Shown here in pieces: positions 51,776 to 60,413 of a DNA stretch of 64,000 nucleotides. The stretch's first letter is position 1, and every line of letters begins with the position of its first letter. The DNA is from a virus, in IMG/VR virus record IMGVR_UViG_3300042147_000020, positions 1 to 64,000 of that record; one strand, written 5' to 3'. The notes beneath the pieces were generated by a model, which worked only from the letters and a program-made list of their open reading frames with translations, had not been told where the DNA came from and searched no databases. A program made the position numbers and the translations under genes.

Positions 51776-52855
51776 TTACTTCACGGTCGGGAAGACCTGA
51801 CGATAGCGCTTGATGAAGTGTTCGATCAGACCACCTTTGATCTCGGCGCGCTTCTTCGAACCCACGCCATCACAGATGATCATGTACTCGTCGATGGCCG
51901 CTGTCAGGATGTCGAGGTACTTGGACATCGAATCAATCGGTGCTGGGTCCAGATGCTTCTTGTAACCGGCTTCGAGCAGGCTCAGTGAGGCATCGTCTAC
52001 TTGACCGACTGGTTTGTTCACCAGAGTTTCCAGAACCTTCAGGAAGAACACCGCCTGATCTACTTCAGGCTTGTCTTCTTTAGGACTGACCTTCGGTAAG
52101 TGGTACGGCATCGGGAGAATCGTGTTGATTTCCCAACCGTGTGGTCTGAACTGGCGAGTGAAACGCAGCAACTCACTGTAGTCTTCCACTTTACCCACGG
52201 AACCGAGGCTAACTGCTACGCCCTTCTTGCGAGTCACCCAGTGAATGCAGTTATCGCTACCCGACCAGATCAACACATTACCGAACTCCAACTGAGTAGG
52301 TGTGTCACGCCCACGGTCGCGGTGTTCAGGACCACGCCAGTTCAGACCCAGCAACATGCGTGGGTGATGAATGCCGGAGTTGACGTCGATGAAGCTAGTG
52401 ATGCCATCAAAGGCATCTCGCAGTTTGTCGTAACCGTAGTAGCACGGATAGACCGGACGGGTTGGAATAAACTCGAGCATGCGGACGTTACCGCCACGTG
52501 CAGCACCCATCAAGTAGGAGAACAGGACCGCAGGGTCTTCGCTACCGTAATCGTGGTCGGTGCTCGAACCAGACTCCCGTACGGTACGCATGCGCAAGTA
52601 GTTGCGAGCGATGTCGGATTCCTTCACCGTACGCAACAACTGAGGGTCACGGCTTTCAGGGTCCATCATCGTGTCATCGCCGATTTCCAGCGGGTAGTCG
52701 AAGTTCTTGCAGAAAGCCAGTTGCACAGGCTCATCGTCAAACGTGAACAGCGCCAACCCTGTGACTTCGAATACCGCACGATGCCCTGCGGGATCAAAGA
52801 TCACACGGTTCTTTTCGGTGAACAGTTTGTCTACAGCGGATTGAAGAATCGACAT
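51776..52855 (-). CDS. Unknown phage protein, 359 residues
   Basis: Large soluble protein, aromatic- and Arg-rich, no recognised motif. A helical C-terminal third (DEYMIICDGVGSKKRAEIKGG) follows a beta-rich centre. AAGG ribosome site. Located in the accessory island. Confidence 0.7.
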   Translation of the reverse strand: MSILQSAVDKLFTEKNRVIFDPAGHRAVFEVTGLALFTFDDEPVQLAFCKNFDYPLEIGDDTMMDPESRDPQLLRTVKESDIARNYLRMRTVRESGSSTDHDYGSEDPAVLFSYLMGAARGGNVRMLEFIPTRPVYPCYYGYDKLRDAFDGITSFIDVNSGIHHPRMLLGLNWRGPEHRDRGRDTPTQLEFGNVLIWSGSDNCIHWVTRKKGVAVSLGSVGKVEDYSELLRFTRQFRPHGWEINTILPMPYHLPKVSPKEDKPEVDQAVFFLKVLETLVNKPVGQVDDASLSLLEAGYKKHLDPAPIDSMSKYLDILTAAIDEYMIICDGVGSKKRAEIKGGLIEHFIKRYRQVFPTVK

Positions 52856-52902
52856 TTCTTACGCCTTCTAAGGGTTACTAGATAATTGAGGTGTGTCAGG
52901 TT

Positions 52903-53289
52903 TTACAAATCGTTACTTCTGGGTCGTTTAGCTTGTCGTTGGAAAAACGGTAAATCAAAGAAGCTGTCAACGCCTTCTGGGCATTCGGCATCGTAGTGAC
53001 GGTAATCTAGCGTTAACCAGAGATGTCCACCAAGCTCTAGGTTATCTACGTCTTCTTCAGTCATTCCAGTGGGAGGAGACATCCGCCACTTCTTTAGTAA
53101 AGTCCAGTCAAACCTACCGTCAGAAGTTTGAAAGTTCTCCGCGCCGATAGTAAACGATCCAGGGAAGGCTTTAGTAAGCTCTTCTGAAAAGTTCTCGCAC
53201 TGCCCAGAGTTGATCTGACTGAAGTCAGTAAACTGGTTCTCCGCTAAGTATTTCAACCGGAGTTCTTTTATTACATCGGCTAAGATCAT
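52903..53289 (-). CDS. Protein with possible Cys-His-Asp centre, 128 residues
   Basis: GQCENFSEEL near residue 29 places a Cys at the start of a helix, and GGHLWLTLDYRHYDAECPEG near 86 supplies His and Asp. That order resembles small papain/NlpC-like folds, and the HYDAE-x-PEGV phrase recurs in phage and bacterial proteins I recall. No activity is established. ATGA overlap with the upstream gene. Confidence 0.55.
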   Translation of the reverse strand: MILADVIKELRLKYLAENQFTDFSQINSGQCENFSEELTKAFPGSFTIGAENFQTSDGRFDWTLLKKWRMSPPTGMTEEDVDNLELGGHLWLTLDYRHYDAECPEGVDSFFDLPFFQRQAKRPRSNDL

Positions 53290-53498
53290 ACGTAGAACAC
53301 TCTGCTGTGGTTGTTGCTGGAAGCGTAACGAGCTACCGAGCGTGCACTCAACCCAGTGGCCTTAGCCGCTTGCGTAAGGTTGTTGTACACTTGCCCATTA
53401 ACACTGACCTTCTTGCGAATCGTGGCTTCACGGAGGAATGACGCTTGCCTTAAGTTCTCTCGTTGTTCACTGGTGAACACGTACCCTTCAACACACAT
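53286..53498 (-). CDS. Lone NUMOD1/IENR-type DNA-binding protein, 70 residues
   Basis: KVSVNGQVYNNLTQAAKATG followed by LSARSVARYASS matches the helix-turn-helix tail of homing endonucleases. The N-terminal EQRENLRQASFLREA resembles a linker to such domains. No nuclease domain is present, so it is a remnant of a homing endonuclease or a domesticated regulator. GGAG ribosome site, first gene after an early promoter. Confidence 0.7.
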   Translation of the reverse strand: MCVEGYVFTSEQRENLRQASFLREATIRKKVSVNGQVYNNLTQAAKATGLSARSVARYASSNNHSRVFYV

Positions 53499-53504
53499 TG
53501 GTTT

Positions 53505-53545
53505 TCTCCATCTAATTCACCTAAGTAATATAGGTTTGTAATATG
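53505..53545 (-). promoter_or_regulatory. Early promoter (TATATTAC type)
   Basis: Leftward core TATATTACT (53532-53524) followed by TAGGTGAATTAGATGG, a shortened version of the GGTGAATAGACTAGA block. The upstream A tract is weaker than at the other two sites. Confidence 0.75.
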
Positions 53546-53561
53546 TTTGAATGCGGCATAG

Positions 53562-53577
53562 AAGGGCCGAAGCCCTT
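53562..53577 (-). terminator. Terminator after the macrodomain gene
   Basis: AAGGGC-CGAA-GCCCTT hairpin followed leftward by CTATGCC. Confidence 0.65.
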
Positions 53578-53581
53578 TCTA

Positions 53582-54028
53582 TTAATAGAGGATGATGCTC
53601 ACAGGTAATTCGGTTTCAGTCAAGTACTTCTCCACCAATGGCTTGAAGTTCTTGAAGTAATCGAGTTGACCCTGACCACACCCCAGTGCCGGGATACCCA
53701 GTTCAGTAATTCCCAACTCTTTGTAGCGTGCCACTAAGTCCTCGAAGCCTGCAATCAGGTACTCTTCTTTACTAGGATTGACGAAGTGTTCTTTCGTCGG
53801 AAACAGTAGGACTTGTTGACAGGAATCTGGAATGGGGTAAACCACAAGCTTACCCACATCCAACTGACCAGTTTTCAGAGCAACCTGATAGAACGCAAGA
53901 AGGCCAGGAGTCCTGAACTTGAAAGCTGCGGCCAACCCGTTCCCGAGTGTGCCCCAGGTATTGACTGGACAGGCTACCGTTTGCAGCCCGCAACTAAAGA
54001 GGGAACCTTCACCTTCAAATGCTATCAT
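53582..54028 (-). CDS. DarG-like macrodomain protein
   Basis: 148 residues, single domain. ACPVNTWGTLGNGLAAAF at 19-36 and IPALGCGQGQLDY at 112-124 are the two ligand loops of macrodomains, and FPTKEHFVNPS near 76 occurs in the DarG/ALC1-like branch. These bind ADP-ribose and some remove it from DNA or protein. In DarTG, DarG reverses thymidine ADP-ribosylation on DNA made by DarT. A stand-alone copy in a phage could protect phage DNA from DarT. ATGA overlap with the upstream gene. Confidence 0.85.
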   Translation of the reverse strand: MIAFEGEGSLFSCGLQTVACPVNTWGTLGNGLAAAFKFRTPGLLAFYQVALKTGQLDVGKLVVYPIPDSCQQVLLFPTKEHFVNPSKEEYLIAGFEDLVARYKELGITELGIPALGCGQGQLDYFKNFKPLVEKYLTETELPVSIILY

Positions 54029-54450
54029 CTCTTGTTACCCTGTTTGTTTTGTTCAAGCTGTTTGATCTGCCGTTCCGTAGGGATCAGCGACCGTGCAGCG
54101 TCTTCTGAGCAAATGCGCAAGACCAGACGATGGATCTCACGAGGGAGGTCTAGGAACTCCGTCAATGTGAAACCCCAATTCTTGTGCACCTCATTAACAT
54201 TGAACTGGTAAATAGCGCGATACAGAGAACCGTATTCGTGGTAGTCCTCTTTCACGTGCTTACCCACCAAAGCCAACGGACGTCCTTGCTCAGCAGAGTG
54301 GTCAAAGATCCCGTAGTCTTCGTCGTACGCCTCACGCAAAACCAGTTGGGCTGTCATGGCATCCAAGTTGCTGGCGCTTTCAAGCAGCCCTTCTAGCCGT
54401 CCTTTCTGACCTATCCGAGACAAACCGAAGCCGGGGAGTGCTGTGTGCAT
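54025..54450 (-). CDS. Unknown helical protein, 141 residues
   Basis: Helical, with WGFTLTEFLDLPREIHRLVL followed by a charged C-terminus (RQIKQLEQNKQGNKR). The W-x-F-x-x-x-E-F-LDLP phrase recalls small tail-assembly or chaperone proteins, but I cannot confirm that. Coupled to the macrodomain gene by ATGA. Confidence 0.55.
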   Translation of the reverse strand: MHTALPGFGLSRIGQKGRLEGLLESASNLDAMTAQLVLREAYDEDYGIFDHSAEQGRPLALVGKHVKEDYHEYGSLYRAIYQFNVNEVHKNWGFTLTEFLDLPREIHRLVLRICSEDAARSLIPTERQIKQLEQNKQGNKR

Positions 54451-54473
54451 GTCCCCGTTTCGTGGGTCGATCT

Positions 54474-56012
54474 CTAGAGGTAAGTTCTTGTAAGGACTTT
54501 GTTGGTGCGTTGGTAGAGAAGGGAAAAAAAAACTCTCGCAACGTCCAGAGGGATGAGGTGAGGGTGTCGTTTCTCTGACTCAGGAGCCTGCGGCCACTGA
54601 CAGGCTGGGCAGTTGTGCTTCGGCAGCGCGATCAGGGAAACAGTCGCGTTGTCGATGAACTTGCCGATTTCTTCGATGAAGCGGTTACGAATCTCTTCGT
54701 CACCGGAGAACAGAGCCGCCAGACTTTCGATGGTGTCTCGATCGTCAGAGATCTCGGTGTCCGGTACCAGCACTTCACCCACCCAGTGGCCATACTGACG
54801 CATGGTGGTCAGACGACCTTGGTTGGTGATGTACTCGTCGCGTTCCTGACCTTTCAACGGAACCTGGAATGCGTTCTCCATCATCTGGACGATCGAGTCG
54901 ATCCAGCTAAAGCCGGAGTTCTCGTAGTCCTGCAACACTGGGGTACGCAGGTTCATCGAAACGGTAGGAGTCAGCTCGACCAGCTTCACGCCACCACGGG
55001 TGTGTTCCTGCTCGTAACGCTTGATGTCTTCCGGCGTCATCCGTTGTTTGCGCTGAGTCATGCGCTTACGTTGCCACTCGGTCAGCGAACGGTTGTCGGT
55101 GAACACCAGCTTACCGAGGTCCAGCAGCTCTTTGATCAGATGCTGGCACGAACCTTCGGTGTTGGCGCAGGCTTGTACGTACGGGTAGCCACCCGGATAG
55201 ATCGCCAAAGCCAGGCCCCACAAGATCGACGGAATGTCCGTAACCTTGATGATCGACTTGAGGTAGTCGACGTTCAGTTCTTGGGCGTTGGTGTCGAACA
55301 CGTACTGGAACGCGAAGTTCAACAGGTAGCTGGTCTGGTAGACCGACGTGTTGGAGAAGATCATGCCGTTGGTCAAACGACCCAGCGTGGTCTTGTCGTT
55401 GGCGATACGACGTTCCAGTTCGAGGATAGCCGACTCAGGTGGAGTTTTAAAGCTCAACCAGATACCGGTGTGCCACAGTGGAACTTGTACCAGAGAACCC
55501 AAGCCAGTAGCCGCAGCCACACGCAGGACAGCACGTTCACCAGTCAGGACAGCACCGCCGTCACCGAACTTAGGACGGGACGCACCGATCTTCTCGCCTT
55601 CGTAGTCCACGAACTGTTGCCAGTCCGAGTCAGCACGTTCCAACGACGCCATCAGCGGGTTACCGCGCAGCAGAGTCGCTTGAGCCAGTTTCAGCTCTTG
55701 GGCCCAGACACGCATCTTGGTATCGCCGGAAGCATTGATGTTCGGGTAAGCGTCGATCAACTCGTTCAAGTCGAAAGCGTCACCACCGAGCAACGACAAG
55801 TGTTCGTTGTCCGCTTCGAAGTCGTACTTGGCAACGTCTTTCTCCGGCACTGGTTTAGAGTGCGGGAACGTTTGCGTGACGTTCGCATTGGTGCGCTTGG
55901 TTTCGAAGCCAGTGGGAGGAGCTGGCTCTTCAGGCTTTTGCGCAGGCTTCGGTTCAGGAACAGGAAAACACTGCTCTGCTGTACCTTCTTTGTTATGGTC
56001 TTCAGTGGACAT
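54474..56012 (-). CDS. Probable virion or assembly protein, 512 residues
   Basis: Pro/Glu/Lys-rich disordered N-terminus (1-60), a large helical centre, and a NCPACQWP Cys pair near residue 470, perhaps a zinc site with neighbouring His. No enzymatic motif. Codon use is more GC-rich than in the adjacent island genes. Core gene by size and position. Confidence 0.6.
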   Translation of the reverse strand: MSTEDHNKEGTAEQCFPVPEPKPAQKPEEPAPPTGFETKRTNANVTQTFPHSKPVPEKDVAKYDFEADNEHLSLLGGDAFDLNELIDAYPNINASGDTKMRVWAQELKLAQATLLRGNPLMASLERADSDWQQFVDYEGEKIGASRPKFGDGGAVLTGERAVLRVAAATGLGSLVQVPLWHTGIWLSFKTPPESAILELERRIANDKTTLGRLTNGMIFSNTSVYQTSYLLNFAFQYVFDTNAQELNVDYLKSIIKVTDIPSILWGLALAIYPGGYPYVQACANTEGSCQHLIKELLDLGKLVFTDNRSLTEWQRKRMTQRKQRMTPEDIKRYEQEHTRGGVKLVELTPTVSMNLRTPVLQDYENSGFSWIDSIVQMMENAFQVPLKGQERDEYITNQGRLTTMRQYGHWVGEVLVPDTEISDDRDTIESLAALFSGDEEIRNRFIEEIGKFIDNATVSLIALPKHNCPACQWPQAPESEKRHPHLIPLDVARVFFSLLYQRTNKVLTRTYL

Positions 56013-56021
56013 CTACAACTC

Positions 56022-56504
56022 CTAGATGCTGGCGGCTGGGGCATCAGGCAGTGGCTGGATCTGACCCAGTGCTGGCTGTGCGACTTGTGAGAAAAACGCG
56101 GTGACTTGGAACGCCGACGGAATCACGACCAATTGATATGACGTGATCCAATTGCTGTACTCTTCACCGATGGCCATCAGATTGGCCAGTACGTCCGGAT
56201 CGAGCGTCGGGTCGCCTTTGCGATCTTTCGCGATCTGTTCGTGCTTGACGTGAATGGCAGCAAGCTTGTCGCTGTACTCTTTGACGTCTTTGGCCAGCAC
56301 GCGTGCGCTGTCGAGCAGACCTTGTTTGTCGACCACTGCACGATCAACCAGTTCTTGGTTCTTGATCAACAGCAGAGCGTGAGACGGGCTGGTGCGCAGT
56401 GCATTGCACTCGAGCAACAGAGTGTCCATACTGTCCCACATCTCCATGGAGCGTTGGGATTGAACCATCTGTGCAACGTTATTGAAGGTGCGACGCTTTG
56501 ACAT
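56022..56504 (-). CDS. Unknown helical protein, 160 residues
   Basis: Helical, likely coiled (LDSARVLAKDVKEYSDKLAAI) with a Pro/Ala tail. Starts close to a divergent + strand gene and precedes the 512-residue gene, probably as one unit. Confidence 0.6.
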   Translation of the reverse strand: MSKRRTFNNVAQMVQSQRSMEMWDSMDTLLLECNALRTSPSHALLLIKNQELVDRAVVDKQGLLDSARVLAKDVKEYSDKLAAIHVKHEQIAKDRKGDPTLDPDVLANLMAIGEEYSNWITSYQLVVIPSAFQVTAFFSQVAQPALGQIQPLPDAPAASI

Positions 56505-56611
56505 GATTGGATTCCTTAAAGCCGAAATAGGTTGCGTGCCGGGAAATTAGTAATGAAAAGGGCACTTTTCCTATAATGAGAAAGTTGTGTATTTATTAAC
56601 AGGGCGGTACT
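56505..56611. promoter_or_regulatory. Divergent promoter region
   Basis: AT-rich 107 bases between divergent starts, with CCTATAATGAG resembling a bacterial -10 box and a TATTTATTAA stretch. No TATATTAC core. Probably holds middle or late promoters for both directions. Confidence 0.4.
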
Positions 56612-57466
56612 ATGACTATTGATGACCTGGAGAATTACCTCCAACAGCGGGTCTCCCCCGAAGCAACAGAGTTAATGGTTGATACCGCTCGAGTGTTGTG
56701 CGAGTCGGGTTTAACCAGTCACCTCGATGACTTGGAAGACATGGTTGCCTCCGAAGACCAAATCGGTCGGGACATCACCGTCTTGCAGATGCGTCAGTAC
56801 CTCACCTCCACTTTGGAAGCGTGTGTGAATCAGTTCGGCATTGAATTGCTGGAAGATGGTGAGATCAACTTGCGACACCTGACCGGGTTGCAACGTGGCA
56901 TCAACATGATCACCAACTACGAAGACGTAGAAGCCATTGAAGCACTGTGTCTGGCTGAGACTGATCCAGAAGAGCGCCTCATTGATATTCTGGAGATACT
57001 GACCGAATATACATGGGCTGATTACAGTTTGCTGATTGACACCGTGAGTACTTCACTGTTCGATCGTATTCTGGAACAGTTGGTTAAGCCTGACCAGTTG
57101 GAAAAATCCAACAACATCGGTAACGCGGTTCTGATCCGTGTCAAGTCTTTGATCAACCACGTAGAAAGCCCGTGGCTGCTCGATGAGATCCAAGACGGGT
57201 GTGAGTTAGGGTTGCCGGTAGAAGCGATGGTAGAGCGCTTCAAGACCCGTTACGATCGAGTTCTGACGGTCTCCAATGAACTGCACCGCAAGCCTACACT
57301 GTTGGCTGAGCAATTCCTTCTATATATACTCGCTTCGAGTTGCCCTGACGACAAACTGTTGGCTACAGCCCAAGATCAATTGGAAGCTGTGGTGATGCAC
57401 GTTCCTACATTGTCGGCTGCCTCTCGTCACATCCAAGAACTGTTGAGTCAGGTGACGTCCTCATGA
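56612..57466 (+). CDS. Unknown acidic helical protein, 284 residues
   Basis: Acidic and helical, no recognised domain. ATGA overlap with the RNA polymerase gene that follows suggests the two are made together, so a transcription-related role (accessory subunit or factor) is possible, on position only. Confidence 0.6.
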   Translation: MTIDDLENYLQQRVSPEATELMVDTARVLCESGLTSHLDDLEDMVASEDQIGRDITVLQMRQYLTSTLEACVNQFGIELLEDGEINLRHLTGLQRGINMITNYEDVEAIEALCLAETDPEERLIDILEILTEYTWADYSLLIDTVSTSLFDRILEQLVKPDQLEKSNNIGNAVLIRVKSLINHVESPWLLDEIQDGCELGLPVEAMVERFKTRYDRVLTVSNELHRKPTLLAEQFLLYILASSCPDDKLLATAQDQLEAVVMHVPTLSAASRHIQELLSQVTSS

Positions 57467-58776
57467 AAACTGCTGACTACTACTTGATGGCACTGAACGG
57501 CGGCGCTTATAAAAAGAAGCGTTGGGTTCTGTCCATCTTCAGCGTACTGATCGACTCCAAGCCTCAAGGTTGGCCGTTTGAGATCGTGCGTACGGATAAG
57601 AACGTGTTCTTCCGTGACCCTACGGACTTGAACATCTTGATCTCCCTCGATGACGCTGACGTGAACAAGCCGGTCTTGAGTTTCAAAGACAAGATCGCTG
57701 TGACGCCTGAACAGGTTCTGAACCTCGACAAACCGATCACCACGACCGCAGGCAACCTGCTCTTCAACTACTACGCATTGATCTATGCGTTGGGTAAGAA
57801 GATTCCATACATGGAAGGGCGTATCTCGGCGACTCAAGTAGAGAAGATCATTGAACCCCGGTTGACGTCTAACCCGGTGGAGAATGGGGCGAACTATGAC
57901 CCTAATGATCTGAACCCGATCTACGTGAGTGAGTACAAGAAATTCAACAAGGCTATGTTTGGCCTGATGGGTTTCACTCAGCTCTGTGTGCCGTCCGCTA
58001 CGCCACGTACGATGTCAACCGACCCACGTATCCCAGCGATCCGTGAAAAGCTCTTAGAGAAGTACGCAGGCCGTCTGAATGACCCTGCTATTATCTCCCT
58101 GATCGACCAAGAACTCATTAAGGTTGATAAAGAGTGGATGGCCAACGATCCGGATGGTGGTGCTGGTTTCTATGTGAACGAAACCAAGTCTTACGACGTT
58201 GTGCGTAAGAAAGTGTTCCTGATGCACGGTGCTGAATCGGGCTTCATGGAAGGCACTGAGGTCGACTTCATCAAGAACTCCTTGAACGAAGGTTGGGACA
58301 TCGAGAAACTCCCTAGCATGGTTAACTCCTTGCGGGAAGGTTCGTACAACCGTGGTCGAGACACTGCACTCGGTGGTGAAGCTGTGAAGTTCTTGGGTCG
58401 AGTGTTCCAGAACACTGTGATCGCTGAGAAGGACTGTGGGTCTACTCTCGGGTGGATGAAGGACTTTACTGAGGCCAACTATCAGAAGTTCGTTGGTTTC
58501 TACCGCATCACCCCTCAGGGCCCTGTAGTGATGGATGAGGCTTACACCAAGTCTCAGATCGGTAAACAAGTTCACGTTCGTTCACCAATGTTGTGTAGGA
58601 CTCCGAAAACGGCATTCTGTGAATGCTGTATGGGTGCCAAGAACGCATTGAATCCAACCTCGTTGGGTCTGATGGCGGCTGACGTAGGATCGCAGATCAT
58701 GGGCATTTTCATGGGTGCGATGCACGGTAAGTCTCTGAAGACTGAACGGTACGATTTCAAGAAGTCTATCTTCTAA
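57463..58776 (+). CDS. RNA polymerase beta-prime segment ending at the trigger loop
   Basis: 437 residues. The C-terminal 60 residues align with the bacterial beta-prime signature: CRTPKTAFCECCMGAKNAL (zinc-type Cys at about 378, 386, 388/389), then LGLMAADVGSQIMGIFMGAMHG, equivalent to [21 protein letters not shown]. The chain stops just after, so the rest of beta-prime must come from another gene. phiKZ-related phages make two multisubunit polymerases from split beta and beta-prime pieces. Which of the two this serves is not evident. Confidence 0.8.
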   Translation: MKTADYYLMALNGGAYKKKRWVLSIFSVLIDSKPQGWPFEIVRTDKNVFFRDPTDLNILISLDDADVNKPVLSFKDKIAVTPEQVLNLDKPITTTAGNLLFNYYALIYALGKKIPYMEGRISATQVEKIIEPRLTSNPVENGANYDPNDLNPIYVSEYKKFNKAMFGLMGFTQLCVPSATPRTMSTDPRIPAIREKLLEKYAGRLNDPAIISLIDQELIKVDKEWMANDPDGGAGFYVNETKSYDVVRKKVFLMHGAESGFMEGTEVDFIKNSLNEGWDIEKLPSMVNSLREGSYNRGRDTALGGEAVKFLGRVFQNTVIAEKDCGSTLGWMKDFTEANYQKFVGFYRITPQGPVVMDEAYTKSQIGKQVHVRSPMLCRTPKTAFCECCMGAKNALNPTSLGLMAADVGSQIMGIFMGAMHGKSLKTERYDFKKSIF

Positions 58777-58797
58777 CCATTGTAAGGAACGCTCCAC

Positions 58798-59721
58798 ATG
58801 GCTAAGCAACAACGTACTCAAGCTGCACCAGCCGCAGCTCCAGCTCCAGTGCAAGAGCAGCCGAAAGAAGAACTGGCTCTTGACCAAGCCAACCTTGAAG
58901 AAGGCAAAACCGATGAGAATGAGTCGGGGAATGAATCTGCTGGCGCTGATGCTCCAGCACGCGACGGCGCAGGGGACGAAGCCTCGGAAACGGGCGAAGC
59001 GGACACTGGAACTGGATCGGACTCCGAGTCATCCAACGAAGACCTGGGGGAAGGCGAGGGCCAAGATCCCGATGGTACCGATGCCGATGCAAAACAACTG
59101 GCAGCAGCACTGGCGGCGGCAGTTGCCGCGCCACAACCGACGCTACAGGTAAACGATGCTCCTGAAGTCGTTGAACCGGTTGCTCCAGAAGGCTCCGACA
59201 TTCCGGACACCGCCCCTGTAGCCGCTCCTACCGAACGTGCTCCTTCGGTGTCCGTTCTCAAACCAGTTCCAGTACGGGTGGATGTGAAATTGCAACAAGC
59301 TGAAATCAAGTTCCAACTGATCGTTGACCGCCTGACCGCGTTCTCCACCGCCATGGCGCCTAACGCTGCCATCAACGAAACCGACGGCAAGGCCCAGCAA
59401 CTGGCCCTGTGGAAAGTGATCGAGCAAGTACTGAAGCTGGAAGGTCCAGAGTTCATCAAGGGCTTTGCAATGCTCTTGGACTTCATTGCTGAGCACCGCA
59501 CTACCCACTTCAGCGAGAAGTACGCCTACCGCTTCTTCGGCCCTCTGGCTCTGAGTGCCGGTGACAAGCGTAACTTCAACCGCCTGCTCAACCTGTTCAT
59601 CGCCACTGCTGACCGTGCTACTCGTCGCATGGGCCTGGAACAAGTTGGTCTGCAAGCTAGCCTGGCCGGTATTCGTGACAGCGGCATTCAGCAGCGTGTT
59701 ACCGAGTTCTACCAGATCTAA
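58798..59721 (+). CDS. Protein with disordered acidic leader and conserved C-terminus, 307 residues
   Basis: Residues 1-155 are low-complexity, rich in Ala, Pro, Glu, Asp and Gly. Residues 160-307 are helical (VDVKLQQAEIKFQLIVDRL ... EKYAYRFFGPLALSAGDKR). Higher GC than neighbours, as in strongly expressed genes. AAGGAA ribosome site. Possibly a virion or DNA-packaging protein; not recognised. Confidence 0.65.
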   Translation: MAKQQRTQAAPAAAPAPVQEQPKEELALDQANLEEGKTDENESGNESAGADAPARDGAGDEASETGEADTGTGSDSESSNEDLGEGEGQDPDGTDADAKQLAAALAAAVAAPQPTLQVNDAPEVVEPVAPEGSDIPDTAPVAAPTERAPSVSVLKPVPVRVDVKLQQAEIKFQLIVDRLTAFSTAMAPNAAINETDGKAQQLALWKVIEQVLKLEGPEFIKGFAMLLDFIAEHRTTHFSEKYAYRFFGPLALSAGDKRNFNRLLNLFIATADRATRRMGLEQVGLQASLAGIRDSGIQQRVTEFYQI

Positions 59722-59723
59722 AC

Positions 59724-59775
59724 GGCATAACAGCAAAAAAAAAAGCAGGGGTGTGAGCCCCTGCTTTTATGCCGT
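59724..59775. terminator. Bidirectional terminator between convergent genes
   Basis: GCAGGGG-TGTGAG-CCCCTGC hairpin, ten A on the left and TTTT on the right, bounded by ACGGCATAA and TTATGCCGT, which are exact complements. Confidence 0.85.
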
Positions 59776-59778
59776 GTA

Positions 59779-60393
59779 TCAATGGAAGGTAAAATCCATG
59801 GCAGGTCGACCAGTGACTTTACCCACCCGATTGGACAGAGCGGTTACTTCCTCCATGTCTAGCTTCAACCGTCGGCACAGCTCAGGAGCCATGACTTTGG
59901 AGAAGCTAGGTGGATAGTGGAGTTCTAACTGACCGATGAACACAGCCAAGTAGAAAGGCTTGAAGTCATACGGACGAGTAGGCTCAGCATCACGGTCGAC
60001 GAGGAACATCTTGCGATAGAACCCTACGTCGATCTGGTAGAACGTCTCAGCCATCAAGAACGTTCCAATCAACGAACCGAACAGATGGAAAACTTGGTAA
60101 ACGAACTCGTCACCATACGTGTGGTAGGCGAGGCTAACCCCTCTCAGGATTTGTTCACGCACCGCTTGGTCAGAGATCTGATCCACTGTGGTACTGTAAA
60201 CGTTGTGCTTGCCATCGGTGAGTACCCAACGTGGGGACAACATGGCTTTGGTGTAGCGACTAGCACAGGTTAACGTCAGGACTTCACGGTAATCAATAAG
60301 AGCACTCTTACGATTAGCGATGACGTCCAGAGGAGCATTGAAGATCTGTTGTATAGCACGGCGTGGGAGACTTTCGAAGTATTGCGTTGGCAT
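59779..60393 (-). CDS. Unknown protein, 204 residues
   Basis: Helical, with a hydrophobic stretch (about 105-118) too short to be a confident membrane span. AAGG ribosome site. Stands alone between two terminators. Confidence 0.65.
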   Translation of the reverse strand: MPTQYFESLPRRAIQQIFNAPLDVIANRKSALIDYREVLTLTCASRYTKAMLSPRWVLTDGKHNVYSTTVDQISDQAVREQILRGVSLAYHTYGDEFVYQVFHLFGSLIGTFLMAETFYQIDVGFYRKMFLVDRDAEPTRPYDFKPFYLAVFIGQLELHYPPSFSKVMAPELCRRLKLDMEEVTALSNRVGKVTGRPAMDFTFH

Positions 60394-60413
60394 ACTGGAC
60401 CTTACTGAAGGCT

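Noticed and set aside
53532-53543. Second TATTAC-like box (CATATTAC) just upstream of the early promoter at 53.5 kb
   Set aside because: It overlaps the A/T-rich upstream element of the real promoter and lacks the downstream block; treated as part of the same site.
54615-56090. Long + strand open frame (491 codons) opposite the 512-residue gene
   Set aside because: It mirrors the codon structure of the leftward gene, has Arg/Val/Gln-rich composition without domains and no ribosome site.
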